A DNA stretch of 59,401 nt from Symbiodinium natans. Lineage: Eukaryota; Sar; Dinophyceae; Suessiales; Symbiodiniaceae. A program made the position numbers and the translations under genes. The DNA lies in NCBI GenBank assembly GCA_905221605.1, contig CAJNDS010002372.1, forward strand, positions 404,712 to 464,112, read 5' to 3'. The notes beneath the pieces were generated by a model, which was given only the letters and a program-made list of their open reading frames with translations, was not told the origin of the DNA and did not search any database. Positions 45,801 through 57,176 of this stretch are shown one piece after another (positions within the stretch are counted from its first letter, which is position 1; the number at the start of each line of letters is the position of its first letter).

Positions 45801-47372
45801 TTATGGTTTTGGGAATTAGGGGTTGAGGGTGTGAGTGCTTCGTAGGAACTACTCCACATACGTATTCCCCCACCCCAGCGTTCCTCCCTAAACCAAAATC
45901 AACGGGTATCCTCTGGTTTTCTTGGTTACAGAGTAAAAGAGGGGCAAACAGGGGCCAAGTAATTCCCAACATGATTCCCGAAAAATCCCTATCCAGCTAT
46001 CATCTGAAATAGCCTCAAAATGCCCAGCCGAATCAAAAGCTATCCGTTTGTTATCTTCCGGTCAGCCCCGAAAAACCCCCTGGTTAACCCCGAATCCCCT
46101 GGCCCCTCTAGTACTGCCTTTCCCATGCCCGAGACGAAGACCAGCAGACCCCCGGTTTAGGGTTTATAGGGTTTAGGCTTTAGGCTTTAGGGTACCGGGA
46201 TTAGTGGAAGTTCTTTTGTTTCTTCCCCCCCCCCCCCAACAAGAATCGTGTAGGACCTTCGGATTCGAGACTGCTGGGGCCTTGAAGCCTGCGTTATGGG
46301 CTTAAAGTCTGTAAGGGCGTTATGCGCTTCAGGTTTAAGGGTCTGAGGCTATTGGTTTTAGGGGCCCGAAAAAGGGACATGCGTTGAATGCAACATGTAT
46401 ACATGAGGGTTCTTTGCGTTTCCCCTCTTCTGATTTTGTTCTGGAGCCTAACGGGGCGCTATAGAGTGCAAGTATCGGGCTTCAAAAGCCCATGTCCTTA
46501 ACCCTAGGCGCTCTAATGCGCTCTACACTTTCAAGGCCTTGAGCTCGCTTTGGGGGGCAGGACAGGTCCCAACAAACCAGCGAGGAGGCACAGCCACAGC
46601 GTTGTTCGCAGACATTCGGTTTTGAACATCTGGTCCGGGCAGGTGGGCCGTTTGCAGAAGGACTTGACCCGTCCTCAACGCACTATAGAAATCCCTGTGG
46701 GATATCAGTAGGAAGACTCACTTGGATAGTTATTGAATTCAGGGGTTTTGAGGTTTAGGAGTTTGAAAGCAAGGGCAACTGCTCGGACAAGATGTTCTGT
46801 AGGCTGGTGTTTCTGTAAAACCCACTTTCGCGCTGACGGTGGCGCACGCGCAAAAAGTGCCCGCCGCGGCTCGGGTTTAGGGTTTGGGGTAGCACCCTCA
46901 AGCCCGAATGGTGAATGGGTTGTGGGCTTTAGGCTCACATCCTGAAAAATTTGAAAGCCTACAAACCCCACAGCCTGGAAACCAAGTAAGCATGCATCCT
47001 CAACGGCCATTAGAGCTCACAGTTCCGGCATGAAGTTCATTATGGGGCTTTGCATGGGTTTGCGATTTAGGGTGTAGGGTCTAGGGTGTGGGGTTTGCAG
47101 GGTTGAAACCGTTGGAACCTTGCAGCAACTGGAGTAGCTGTTTTTAACTCCTTGCCTCGCGACCTTGTGAAGCATCCAATGGGGGGTTGATCCAAGTTGT
47201 GGACTTTTTTTTGTGTCTCCAGGACAATCCGCTCCTTGCAATCATACAGCAGGGTCACAATTGAAAAAGTCCAATACAAAGGGGCAATGATGTAGACGAG
47301 CCCCCCCCCCTCATGTGTGGACAGCACCGAGCCGCCGCCGGCTATAAGGCGCGATGCTTCGGGGGTTTATAG
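39855..47372 (+). CDS. Weakly supported multi-exon gene, possibly ZIP-type metal transporter
   Basis: Exon-like islands at C-rich to G-rich switches suggest one or more + strand genes. ATG at 39855 opens MTSVEAQIS before a GT. 40505-40553, between a CAG and gtggtt, reads LAACFGVTPLGVLAGQ, resembling the ZIP-family helix with its T-P-x-G. 42027-42059 reads AAAERWHDASR between AG and gtaccg. 44111-44157 reads NGSGGEMLLSIEGFY after a C run. 45296-45401 reads LKASLVLGLWGSALVS and on to SSMDVSACL. 47325-47372 reads HRAAAGYKARCFGGL then TAG. ZIP proteins move Zn2+, Fe2+ or Mn2+ into the cytosol. No histidine-rich helix (H-x-x-x-E) was found, and there is too little room upstream of 40505 for four helices, so either the gene is truncated, or exons were missed, or the call is wrong. 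Confidence 0.3.
40887..40978 (+). repeat. (ACAT)n microsatellite
   Basis: About 22 tetranucleotide units with two interruptions. Confidence 0.97.
41460..41615 (+). repeat. 51-bp tandem repeat, about three copies
   Basis: Unit contains aatcctaaaccccaaaacac; copies begin at 41463, 41514 and 41565. The length is a multiple of three, so the reverse strand stays open, but the content is derived from telomere-like repeats. Confidence 0.9.
41657..41740 (+). repeat. Perfect 42-bp tandem duplication
   Basis: Two identical copies beginning tctccgaacggcatactggg (41657-41698 and 41699-41740). The unit is not telomere-like. Confidence 0.97.
42645..42675. repeat. Perfect 13-bp inverted repeat (hairpin)
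   Basis: ctataaattgaat, loop ttgtg, attcaatttatag. AT-rich and isolated in a GC-richer setting. Confidence 0.95.
45180..45289 (-). repeat. (CCCTAAA)n array
   Basis: Long C-rich array ending immediately before the possible exon at 45296; G-rich repeats resume at about 45413. Confidence 0.96.
46550..46715 (+). CDS. Telomere-free open stretch, possible exon
   Basis: Open frame without telomere-like sequence reading ARFGGQDRSQQTSEEAQPQ, then RCSQTFGFEHLVRAGG. It resembles coding sequence in residue mix but has no recognised homology and unclear borders. Confidence 0.2.
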
Positions 47373-48604
47373 GGTTGCTTAGGGTAAGTTGCCCTTGAAT
47401 CCGTACACCCCTCAATGCAACAATCCATCGAAAATCTAGAGTCTCGGGTCTAGGAGGGCTGCTGCAACTGCCCTTCCTACAGAGGGTTTAGGGTTTCTTT
47501 ACGGGTTTAGACACTAAACCCCCAAATCCCCAAACTAAACCCTTAGCCCGCGACCCATGTTCACGACTCCAGGGGCACCCTGCACCCTTTACCAGCCTGA
47601 CTTATCCGAGCCCTCTCAACCTCAAAGCCTACCCTAGACTCCCCCCGACTTACAGCTGCAGCTTCAGGGCTTGAGGGAACTTCTCATAAAATTCGGGGCT
47701 CTAAAAGCCAATGGTCTTGTGGAGTGCAAGTTGAACCCTAAATCAGACGTGCATCCCGAGACCGAGCTGCCCAGCCTTCCAACAGCCAGAAGTTGAACTG
47801 AGGTTTGGGTGGTCCTCGTCCTAGGGTTTTGGGTTTGGGCTTTGGGGTTTGGAATTCCGAGATCTGGCTTGGAGTTTTTGACTTTAGGGTCTAAGTGTCG
47901 CCTGACGAGGCATCGGCGGCACGGCGCTGGAATCGGCATGGACCCCACCTCCCCCTCCCCGCGGAGTTGATTCTGCCCCGCAAGTTTAGGGCCTTAGGGC
48001 CTTAGGGCCTATATAGGGTAGTGGATGGTACTGCCATCTATGGGGAACACGTTTCCTCCCTAAAAAGTGCGGAGAAACATCTTTTTCCGCTTGTGCTCCT
48101 TTGAGGCTTTGGGGAGATCTCGGGGTTAACCGGGGCATGGTGCTTTCTTGGACAACCGGTCTCGTCTTGTCGCGGGGTTGCTCAGAGGAGGCAGGGACGG
48201 ATTCCTAAGCCCAAAGCCCCGAAACCCGAAGCCCGAAGCCTCTGCAAGGGACGTCAGAAAATAACTCCTTGCGACCTACACTCCTCCTGAGCGGGGCAAC
48301 CCTACAGCCCTGTCACCCTCAAGCCCATAGGCATCTGGCCCTAAACCATTAAACCATTCAAGAATTGGGCTCAAGCCGCCGACCCCGCAGGAGAACTGGT
48401 GTAGGGCCATTGTTCAAGGGTCAACGTCTGGAGCTTTGTGGGGTTGGGGGGGGGGTGGTGGATGGGTGGGGGGGGGGGGGGGGGGGGGGGTGCAGGGTTG
48501 AACCCCATCAACCCTCAACCGTATCATTATTCCCCAAGCTCACCCCTATATCATTCCTAAAGCCAGTTTCCCAAACTCTCGTCCCTATATACCCCAAAAT
48601 ACTC
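47373..48604. other. Region between the ZIP-like gene and the methyltransferase
   Basis: Mostly short mixed telomere-like pieces, C-rich stretches (47510-47650, 48200-48350) and a poly-G run near 48469-48490. No exon is supported. The C-rich stretch 48500-48600 leads directly into the ATG at 48605. Confidence 0.4.
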
Positions 48605-51282
48605 ATGGCAACCCCCGACATTGGGGCCCTTGGTGGTTCCAAGCAGGACGCGACGAAGCTCAGCTTCGCGCTGTGCTTGGCGGCGCCATCGATCCTCTGC
48701 TTTGCTGTGCCACTTGCAGTCAAACAAAAGGCTTCAGGGTGCAGGGGTTCAAGGGCTAAGGGTTTAGGGCTTTGCGTCAGAATTGAACATGGGTTGAATA
48801 CAGGAGCCGAACTCATTACCCATAGTTATCCCCTTGTATTATTGTCCCCAAACCCTAAACCCTAAATCTCCAGGTACATCACAACAGTTGTGCGGCGTTG
48901 AACTGATCCGGGAATGCCGACGCAGCAGAACTATCAAACTGTCGGCCGCTTTGGCCCTGCGAATACTCTTTGAGGAGGTTCTTTAACTTTCGTTTGTCTT
49001 TCCACTTACTCTTGCAAGATGCCCGTACTTCGCTGAACTTCAATGGACGTGAGGGAAGTGGGTTGGTCCCCACACTCTACTCCCAAGGTGCCCCCTAAAA
49101 TTAGGGTTCAGGGTTCAGGGGTTTTCGTGGGACCCTTTTCTGCAAACCCCTAAACCCCAAAATCCCTACCAAAGAAGCTAGCGTTGCCAGGGAACCCAGC
49201 TGCTCATTGCTCTGGGTAAGCCCGCAACCCTAAGCCCTCTACAGAAACCCTTTAAAAACCCTAAACCCTAAGACCCTGAACCCTGAACTCTTTCGAAACC
49301 TAAAGTTTGGGTTCGAGGTTCAGTGGACAGCTGAGGTTCTCAGCTGCCGACTATGAGGCGATGAAGTGTGACGCGAGTCGCACCACCGCCTTCTACAAGG
49401 CCGCCACGGGGTTTAGCGTCTCCAGGCTTGTGCAGGGAACCGCTAGGTGTAACCGTGACCCCCAAGACTTTGCACACTAGTGGGTTCTAGCTCCGAAATC
49501 TAGGTCAAGACCCCAAGCACGCCGAAGGTACCGTTCATCTGGAGCCATGATAATACGAAGAGCACACTATATTTTAATGGGCTTACAAGGAACGAATTAA
49601 TCAGTGACGCGTGAAGACCACGAAAATAAAGTGTGAACGTATGAACGAAATAGAATTATAAACGAGCGAAGTGAGTGCATTATTTCGTATTTCGTGCAGA
49701 ACTACGCGCATCAATGATCTTTCCACGCGCGTATACTTTTAATATACTATTACAGGTGAACGAAGTGAACGGCGTGAATGAATTTAATAATAGAATTGCA
49801 AGTTAACCGCACGAATTCTTAAACTCTCTAAACCCTTTTAAACCCTGAACCCGAAAGCCCTGAAGCCTTGAACTGTGGAGCTGCAGGCCATTGACACACT
49901 TTGCCCAGACCGCCTGGTTCTGGACTTGGGCTCCCTGGGGCCTTTAACAGGTTTTTTTGGGGGCTTATGCTTGAAGAACATTGAGTATTTGTGGACTTGA
50001 TTTTTTTGGTCTAGGGTGTATGGAGTTTGGGTTTGGGGGTTTAGGAATTTCAGGGTTTGGAGTCTCGGGTGTAGGGTGTGGGGCGTGCTAGCCCCTGCGA
50101 GGGCTCTATTCAGCTGCTTCGTTCATCGAGGAAAGCCAAGATAGACACACCTCATGTCAGAACTGACCATCAGCAGCCCCAAACCCCCGCAAGCAATGAA
50201 CCTCTAAACCTGATGCCAAAGCCTAAAACCCTAAACCCTAAAGCCCTCTCAGCCCTAAGCCCTAAACTCTTTGCATCCACCAGGTACAGGCGCCACTGCG
50301 CTGCTGGCCATCCGGGCGGCTGAGGCCAGAGAAGGGATTCAGGGTTTCGGGTTTAGAGGGTAGGGTTTCGGGTTTAGGGTTCAGGATATAGGGATTTAGG
50401 CTTCAGGGCTTAGGAGGTTTTGTGGTTCAGGGTGTTTAGGGCACATAGGATTTCGTGTCCAGGGGTTTTAGCTCAGGCGTGGCGGCGCCGATGGTCAGTC
50501 ATGACTGTGATGTCATGCGCGGGACAAGCTTAACCCCTGCACCCCAAGCCCTTGTCGGCCAGTTCTCCAAGTAATGCCTTGTATTGGGTATTCAAAGTAC
50601 AAGGGCAGGGACCCCCCCAAAAAAGGAGTCCATGCAGCCATATGGATACCCTAAACCCTACACCCTCAACGAGTGCAGCTGTTTGGATGCTGGCTCAGCC
50701 CTGAGGCCACCGCCATCCTGCTTGTGGCCCTGGAGTTTTATGAGCCCTAAACCCCATGGGGTTTAGGGCTTAGGGTTTAGGGTTGCCAACCCCAAGCTTG
50801 AACCCTGGTTAAGAAAGGTCGCTTTAAACCTCCCACGAACTCTTATCATCTTATCCGTCCTTTCATCCTTTTGAAACCCTAAGTGCCCCTAAAGCCCCAC
50901 ACCCTCCATGAACCCAAACCTTCCAAGACCACCCCAAAGCCTCCAAAAGTTTGAGCCTCAACACCCAAGAGCTAAACCCCAAACTTTCAGTAACCCTAAA
51001 GCCCTAAAAGAGCCTCCCTAAACACTAAAAACCCTAAACCAAGGTTAAAGCCCTAAACCCCTAAACCATCTCCCAACAGCTCGTCTGACGCCCCAAAGCA
51101 CGTCTCAAGCTCCGAGCTGAAAGAGGCCGGGGCGCGGCGCGTCTACGCAGCCGCTCGGCCCTGCGAGGGGTTTGCTTTGAGGGTTTAGTGCTTGTGTGGT
51201 TTGGGGGTTTCAGGGTTTAGGGTATAATATATATATATATATACGTATGTATATATGTATATATGTGTATATGTATATATGT

Positions 51283-51319
<37 letters not shown>

Positions 51320-53085
51320 GAGATAGAGAGATAGAGAGATAGAGAGATAGAGAGATAGAGAGATAGAGAGATAGAGAGATAGAGATAGAGAGATAGAGAG
51401 ATAGAGAGATAGAGAGATAGAGAGATAGAGAGATAGAGAGCTAGATAGAGATATATATATATATATATATATGGGTTGGCGGGTTGTTGGGCTTAGGGCT
51501 AGAGAAGATTCAGGCTTCTATAGGGCTCCAGGATCACAGCGTTGTCGGAGTATGTTCCGGGTTGCAGGACTTACAAGACAAAACCCTGTTTTTAAACCTT
51601 AAACGCCCAACGCCTTGAACCATCCTGCGACTCCAAAAACCCTAGAATCCTGTGATCCTCCCTATGAACCCAAGAAGGTGGAGATCTCAGAGAGCTCCGC
51701 CGCACGAGCCGCGGAAAGGATTGCCGGCGACTCAGCACAGGAACAGCCGAGGGCACGAGTTCCCCCTCGAGATCAGGGTTTATAGAAGCCTAAACACCCT
51801 GTAAAACCATAAGCCAGGAACCCTATGAGCCTTGAACCCCTATATAAACCATAGAAGCCCCAAAACCCCAACCCTAACCAGTCCTCTCACAACCTGAGTC
51901 CAGACCGAGGAGGCGGCCGGTCTCTCCCACAGAATACAGGTCCTGGTGGGCGACTCCAAGGTGGGGCTCCTGACAGTTGGTCCCCCCCCCCTCCCACCCG
52001 GAAGGAAAAGGTTATCTCGGAAATTCTGGGTGGCTTCCGGCTCGAGATTGGCCGAAGCCCTAAACCCGATATACCCCCATATGAAAATAAACCCCAAACC
52101 CGAAACCGCAGGTTTAAGATGCCAGGGCCACCGGCTCAGGGGGACTGCAGACATTGGGGCTTGACGAAGAGACAGGGGGGGGGCGGGGGGGACACTGAAA
52201 GGCTGATAGGGCATAAAGTCTAGGCCTTTAAGGGCCCAGACCACGAGCCAGTCGAAGCCCTTACAAACCCCGAAAACTTAAACCCTGTGATCCGAAACCC
52301 TAACGCAACCCCCCCCCCGCCAAACCCGAACTCCTCCTCTACAGGAGCTGCAGCTCCCAGAGCGCGTGGATGTCGTGGTGCATGAGATCCTGGGAGAGAT
52401 CGCCAGCCGCGAGGGTGGGAGACCTTTCTGAGGGGGAGGTTGTGCAGTTTACGATATGCAGGTTTTCGCGTTTTGGGTTCGGGGTTGGAGGGCTGACGGT
52501 CTGGGTTTGGGGTTTAGGGCTCACGGGTCTTTAGGGTTCAGCATTGTTTGAGTATCCTCAGGTTTTTTCGTGGCTTGGGGCCTGTAGAGCTTAGAACTTC
52601 TTAGAGCTTGTTTCCAGAATGGCATTGCGAGTGAAGCTTGGAAATCGTCCGACCTTTCTAGAACCTAAGAAAAATCTACCTGACGGGCCCTAATTTAAGC
52701 GGGCCTTGTTCTCTAGGTAGGCTCTTGGGATACTTCATATGTATTTCCCTTATTGGGTTCAAGAGGATCATATTCACGAATATTCGTCAGCGGGGTTTAG
52801 AGGCCATCCTTGTTCTGGGTATCAAGTACCCAGACAAGGCACATGACTTGGAGCGACCCCAACATATCAGGGTTAAGGCCAAGGGGCCCTCAACCCTTAA
52901 CCTAAACATTAAGCCATTAAGCCCTATCACCCCCCAAACCGTCGAGGTGTGGTACCATCGCTCCGCGACGCCCGGAGGAGGCATCTGCGTGCGGCTGAAG
53001 GCAGCAGCCCACGGCCTCTTTCAAACCCTGTGAACTTTGGGGGAACTTTGGGGGATCCAGGGGGCTACCTCCAGCCTCCACATCG

Positions 53086-53156
<71 letters not shown>

Positions 53157-55443
53157 AGCCGCCAAAAGCCGCCCCGAAGACCCCTTCGGTGCAAATCAAA
53201 CCCAACACCCACAGAGGGCGCCTCCGCAAGAACACGAAGCCTAAAAGCCTGAGCCCAAGATCCACGGAGAGGCGCCTGGTCCATCCCTGCCCGGGCGGCC
53301 ACATGGATCGCTCCGGCCACGATGCCCAGCAGCGAGCCGCCAGGAGGCGATTGTGTTCGGTCGCTTAGAGGGCTTTACGGTGGTCTTTTCAAACCTTTAT
53401 CCACATTCTAGCTTGTTTTTCCAGTTCGGCGTTTCAGGTTCAGGGTACAGGCCAATTACAGTTGGCTTTAGTGGGTTTTGACTTTGGGAGGTTGCTCCCC
53501 GCAACGACTGCTGTTGCTGGAAGGTACTTCACGGCCTACCGCGAGCAAAGCGGCACGCTGCTCCTGGCCAGGACCCCAGCTGCACTGTTGGGCATTCAGG
53601 GGTTCAGGAGCCGAAACCCCCCCTTCCAGGGATTGGGGGCCACCTTGAAATTTAGGCTCGTAAAGGTTCCTTGTGTAATGGAGGGGTTGTGGGGTTGAAG
53701 AGAAAAGCCATATAATAAGCCCCAAACCCCGGAAACCCCATAAACAAGCCTCACAAAATCTATCCACCCAAATAAGCCCTACAAACCCTGCAAATCCCAG
53801 GCAACCTACCGGCCCTAAACCAGCCGCAGGCACCAGGACCTGATGAGCGCTTCTGGCGGCTACCGCAGCTCCCGGTGCCCCGGCAGCAGGAGTTTGAATC
53901 AGAGTTCAGTAGGGTTTTAGTGGATAGGGTTTAGGGGTTTAGTGGACAGGGTTTTGGGGCTTAGGGCTTAGCTTTGAAAGCCACCCTTCAGAACTTGCAA
54001 GCCTAAGCCCTCACAAGCCTAAACACCCCAGACGCTGGACCCTAAACCCTGCGATCGAAGCCTTGAGCGCTTAAGCCCCTGAAGGCCCTACACTCCAAAT
54101 TCCCTTTCGAGGGGGTCCTTTTTGTAATTCTAAGGGCCGTACTATTCTGGTGACCCAACAAGGGACCCGAATTTAGACCATCTACCCATAAACGCGAAAG
54201 CCGACATCTCCGTGAGGTGCAAAGTTGCCAGCTGAGCACCCCGCAGGTCTTTGAAGAGCTGTCTTGGCGGGAGGCCGCCTTTTGACAAAATACCCCAAAC
54301 CCCAAACAGCTCAGGGCTTCAGGGGCTTTCAGAACGAGGGCTTTGAGGGCTTTACTTAGGGTTGGGGTTTAGGACACATCCCTAAAAATGTGAAGACACT
54401 TGAGACACCTGAGCCGCTGGCAACTTGCTGCACTTCAAGTCACCACAAGACGGGCTTCGTTGTTTTGTAGTTGTCTGTGTTAGAGGTTTGGGGGGGGGGG
54501 GGGGTTAGGGTTAAGAGGGGTAAGGTCTTGTAGGGATGCTTTAGAGCCCATGGCTTTGGGGCATTAAGCTTGCTAGGTTCAGGGTTTTCACGCGGGCTTG
54601 CGAGAGCCATTGTCGAAGTCCTGTTTGTGGGGTAGAGGGGTGGCCGAGTGGCCTGTGGGTGGATGCTTGAACCCTAAAATCCGAACTCCGAAGGCTGTAG
54701 CCAAGCAGTCCGCTTTCGAAAGGACGCCGAGCCAGAACTGAAGCAGCGGCGGTCACTGCGCTTTCCCGTGGCCAGAGCAGGACAGCTGCAGATCTTCAGG
54801 GTTTTAGGGTTGTTCTGAAGGTTAAGTCGGGTAGTTTGTGCATTGTTGTGTTAGGCATCGGCTTGGTGGACTGCCGTGCGATCTCTCGACTCAATCCTGC
54901 ATCCTAAGCCCAAGCCCCTGTGCAACTTGGGGATGCAGAGAAATTGTGTGAAATTCTGAAGGGAAGGTAAGTGAGCTCTGATTCAGCTAAGAAAATCCTG
55001 TGGTCGAAGGGATGGGAGTGCCAGATGCCTAAAGAGAATCATACTACCAGTAGCAACAATAGTAATCATATTGTAGCAATACTCATAGTCATTGCGCTTG
55101 TAATCAGAATCATGGTACTCGTAAACGTAAAAAAAGCACGTTACGTGACACAGAAGGCATCCTCGCTGGCTTCGTCTTCTACATCACCGTCGAGTGCGGT
55201 GGCGGCGCCGATGCTCGTCGGTTGGGTTTTCAGCAGCAGCGCGAGCCTAAACCCGAAACGCAAAGGCCCTAAGCCCGCGGGGTTATGGGGTTTAGCAACC
55301 CGAAAGGCCGTAAGGTCTTCGGGCTTATAGGGTTTAACTAGGAGTTGTAAGTTGGAAGTCCTGCAGCGCCCGAAGCTAAACAAAGGCCCTTTCAAGAGCC
55401 CAGAGATCGAGTTGCTTCACTCCTAATGCAATGTCCTCTGTCT

Positions 55444-55488
<45 letters not shown>

Positions 55489-57176
55489 AGAGTTTAGGGT
55501 TCAGGGTTCAGGGTGTAGGTTTGTAATTAGGATTTAGGGTCGAGGCTTGGGGCTCTGAGGTTTTTTTCGGGTTTAGGGCCTCAGGCTTGCAAGACCCTCT
55601 ACCTCAGACCCAACGGAGTTTCAGCTTCAAAATCCTGGAGTCTAGCCTGCCCATTTGTGGAACAGGACAACTGGCGGGTATTGTGTCTAGCCTAAGGTTC
55701 TGGTTGCAATCTTCTTGCTGAACCCAGGCCTCAAAGTTTCAACCTTGAACTGCAGAAGGCTCACGGTTTCGAGGGCGCAGAAGGAGTACTCCTCATCATT
55801 GCGAAGCCCGTTTCTAGTTGGCTTGAATTTGTTGCAGAACCTTTCCTAGTGTGTCGCCGGAGAATCGGCTTCTGTTTAGAATCTACCTGGTCAGTTCTCT
55901 CCACTATCTCTTTTAGGGGTCCATAACCCGTTTTTGGTGTAGAGAGCACGCCCAAAAGGGGACTCTCATTTGGAGAACTAATCATGAGTGAAGCCGACGA
56001 CGATTCTCCCGGGTTCCCCTTTCAAGCCCACCCTAAACCATCCTAAGCCCTAAACCTTATGAGCTGGGAACCTGCGTCCGAGGATGTCGTGAGCTCCGCT
56101 CCGTCGGAAAGCCACTGGGCCAACCCCTTCTGTCGTGCCAGATGCTCAGAGACTGAGAGGTCTCGGGCTTGAACCCCCTAAAGCCTGAACTCAAAGCCCT
56201 GAGCCCCTAGACCCGAAGCGCTAAACCCTGAAGCCCGAAAGGCTTGAGCCCAGTCTTAACTTCATTTTGGCGCAGGTTTCTTCTGAGCTTCTGCCCTCCC
56301 CCGTCAAGTCTATTCATCGGTGGGTTTAGTCCAAGGGTTCAGGGTTTCAGGGTCCAGGGTATCCCCAGCGTCCGATCGCACCCTTCTAAGCCCTAAGGCC
56401 TACAAATCCGTTATAAGCCCTCCTGAGCCCTTCTTGACAACCCCCTTCACGTCCTCCTGGACCTATGTGCTGCCTTTTTCCCCCCGAGGTGCTGGAGCCT
56501 GTGGCTGTGAGCCAGGAGGATGAAATCATTGTAAAGGCAGAGGTGGGTTTAGGGTTTAGGGTTTAGGGTTTAGGGTTTAGGGTTTAGGGTTTCTGGGTTG
56601 GGAGCTTTAGGGTTCACGGGTTCAAGGTTTAGGGGGTTTCGGGTTTTCGGGGTGTGTGGAGGGTTTCGGGTCTTAGGGTTTTAAATGTTGTCGCGTTGGG
56701 TCTTCGGGTTTTAAATGTTTATAGGGTGTTTCCAAAGATTTGTGTATGGTTTAGAGCGGTTTTGGGGCTTCAGAGCTTAGGATTTGTAAAGGGGTATAAG
56801 AAGAGCTCATGAGGTGCCTTGTTCTTCACGGCGTATAAGGGCTTATCAAGGTCTACCAGGGGCCATACAGGCTTTGTGAAGGTTGGAAGGCTTAGGGTAC
56901 TAAACTCCCCAGAAGCTCATCACTCACCCGCCCCACCCCCCACATCCCTCCAAGAACCCTCGAAGCAATCCCTAAAACATTTCTGAAAGCCAAACACAAA
57001 CCCAAAACAATGAACACAAACCAAAAGCCCCTAAACCCTTAAACCCTAAACCCTAAACCCTTAAAACCCCCGCTGCGCTCCACCAGGCCGACCTCTCAGG
57101 CGAAGTGCCACGCTACGCGATCGGGGCGTCGCGGCTCGGCGTGCAGCTTCTGACAGTTTTGATGTTAAAAAGTTAA
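48605..57176 (+). CDS. Protein arginine methyltransferase-like (PRMT) protein
   Basis: Class I SAM-dependent methyltransferase with PRMT architecture; would methylate arginine side chains. Exons: 48605-48718 (ATG, tentative), 49191-49215, 49344-49399, 49887-49929, 50284-50324, 51126-51149, 51678-51758, 51940-51960, 52345-52414, 52947-53000, 53272-53332 or 53335, tentative exons near 53490-53590 and 53833-53893, 54247-54273, 54723-54780, 55154-55209, 56083-56136, 56489-56542, 57087-57176 (TAA). Seen: RTTAFYKAID, VLDLGTGATALLA (motif I), AGARRVYAVEISES (post-I, acidic ribose-binding position), VLVGDSK, LPERVDVVVHEILGEIASRE (double-E loop, two Glu nine apart), VVPSLRDARRRHL, SIPARAATWIAP, GILAGFVFYITVE (barrel G-x-L-x-G-F equivalent), SSAPSESHW (THW loop), VLEPVAVSQEDEIIV, and LSGEVPRYAI. 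Phases agree at the junctions. The 48605 exon encodes a hydrophobic segment (ALCLAAPSILCFAVPLA), unusual for a PRMT, so the true start may differ. PRMT type undecided. Confidence 0.85.
49540..49825. other. AT-rich island in methyltransferase intron
   Basis: About 290 bases of AT-rich sequence with motifs such as cgagcgaagtgagtgcatta and gaacgaagtgaacg, unlike the surrounding telomere-like DNA. No coding frame. Similar in style to 58650-59250. Confidence 0.6.
51225..51475 (+). repeat. (AT)n, (GATA)n and (GATAGA)n microsatellite
   Basis: Compound microsatellite of about 250 bases within methyltransferase intron 51150-51677. Confidence 0.97.
53086..53154 (+). repeat. 69-base C homopolymer
   Basis: Uninterrupted C run within methyltransferase intron 53001-53271. 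It yields spurious poly-Pro and poly-Gly ORFs. The real length may differ because of sequencing error. Confidence 0.9.
55446..55488 (+). repeat. (GA)n microsatellite
   Basis: About 20 GA units with one interruption, in intron 55210-56082. Confidence 0.95.
56548..56592 (+). repeat. TTTAGGG array at an intron 5' end
   Basis: Begins five bases after the exon 56489-56542; the same intron ends in CCCTAAACC before 57087. Confidence 0.96.

Noticed and set aside
52917-53368. Poly-proline and poly-glycine proteins
   Set aside because: Produced by the 69-base C run inside a methyltransferase intron.
54971-55330. 119-codon ORF starting MSSDSAKKILWSKG
   Set aside because: Most of it is intron and triplet-like sequence. 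The real methyltransferase exon 55154-55209 overlaps it but uses a different frame.
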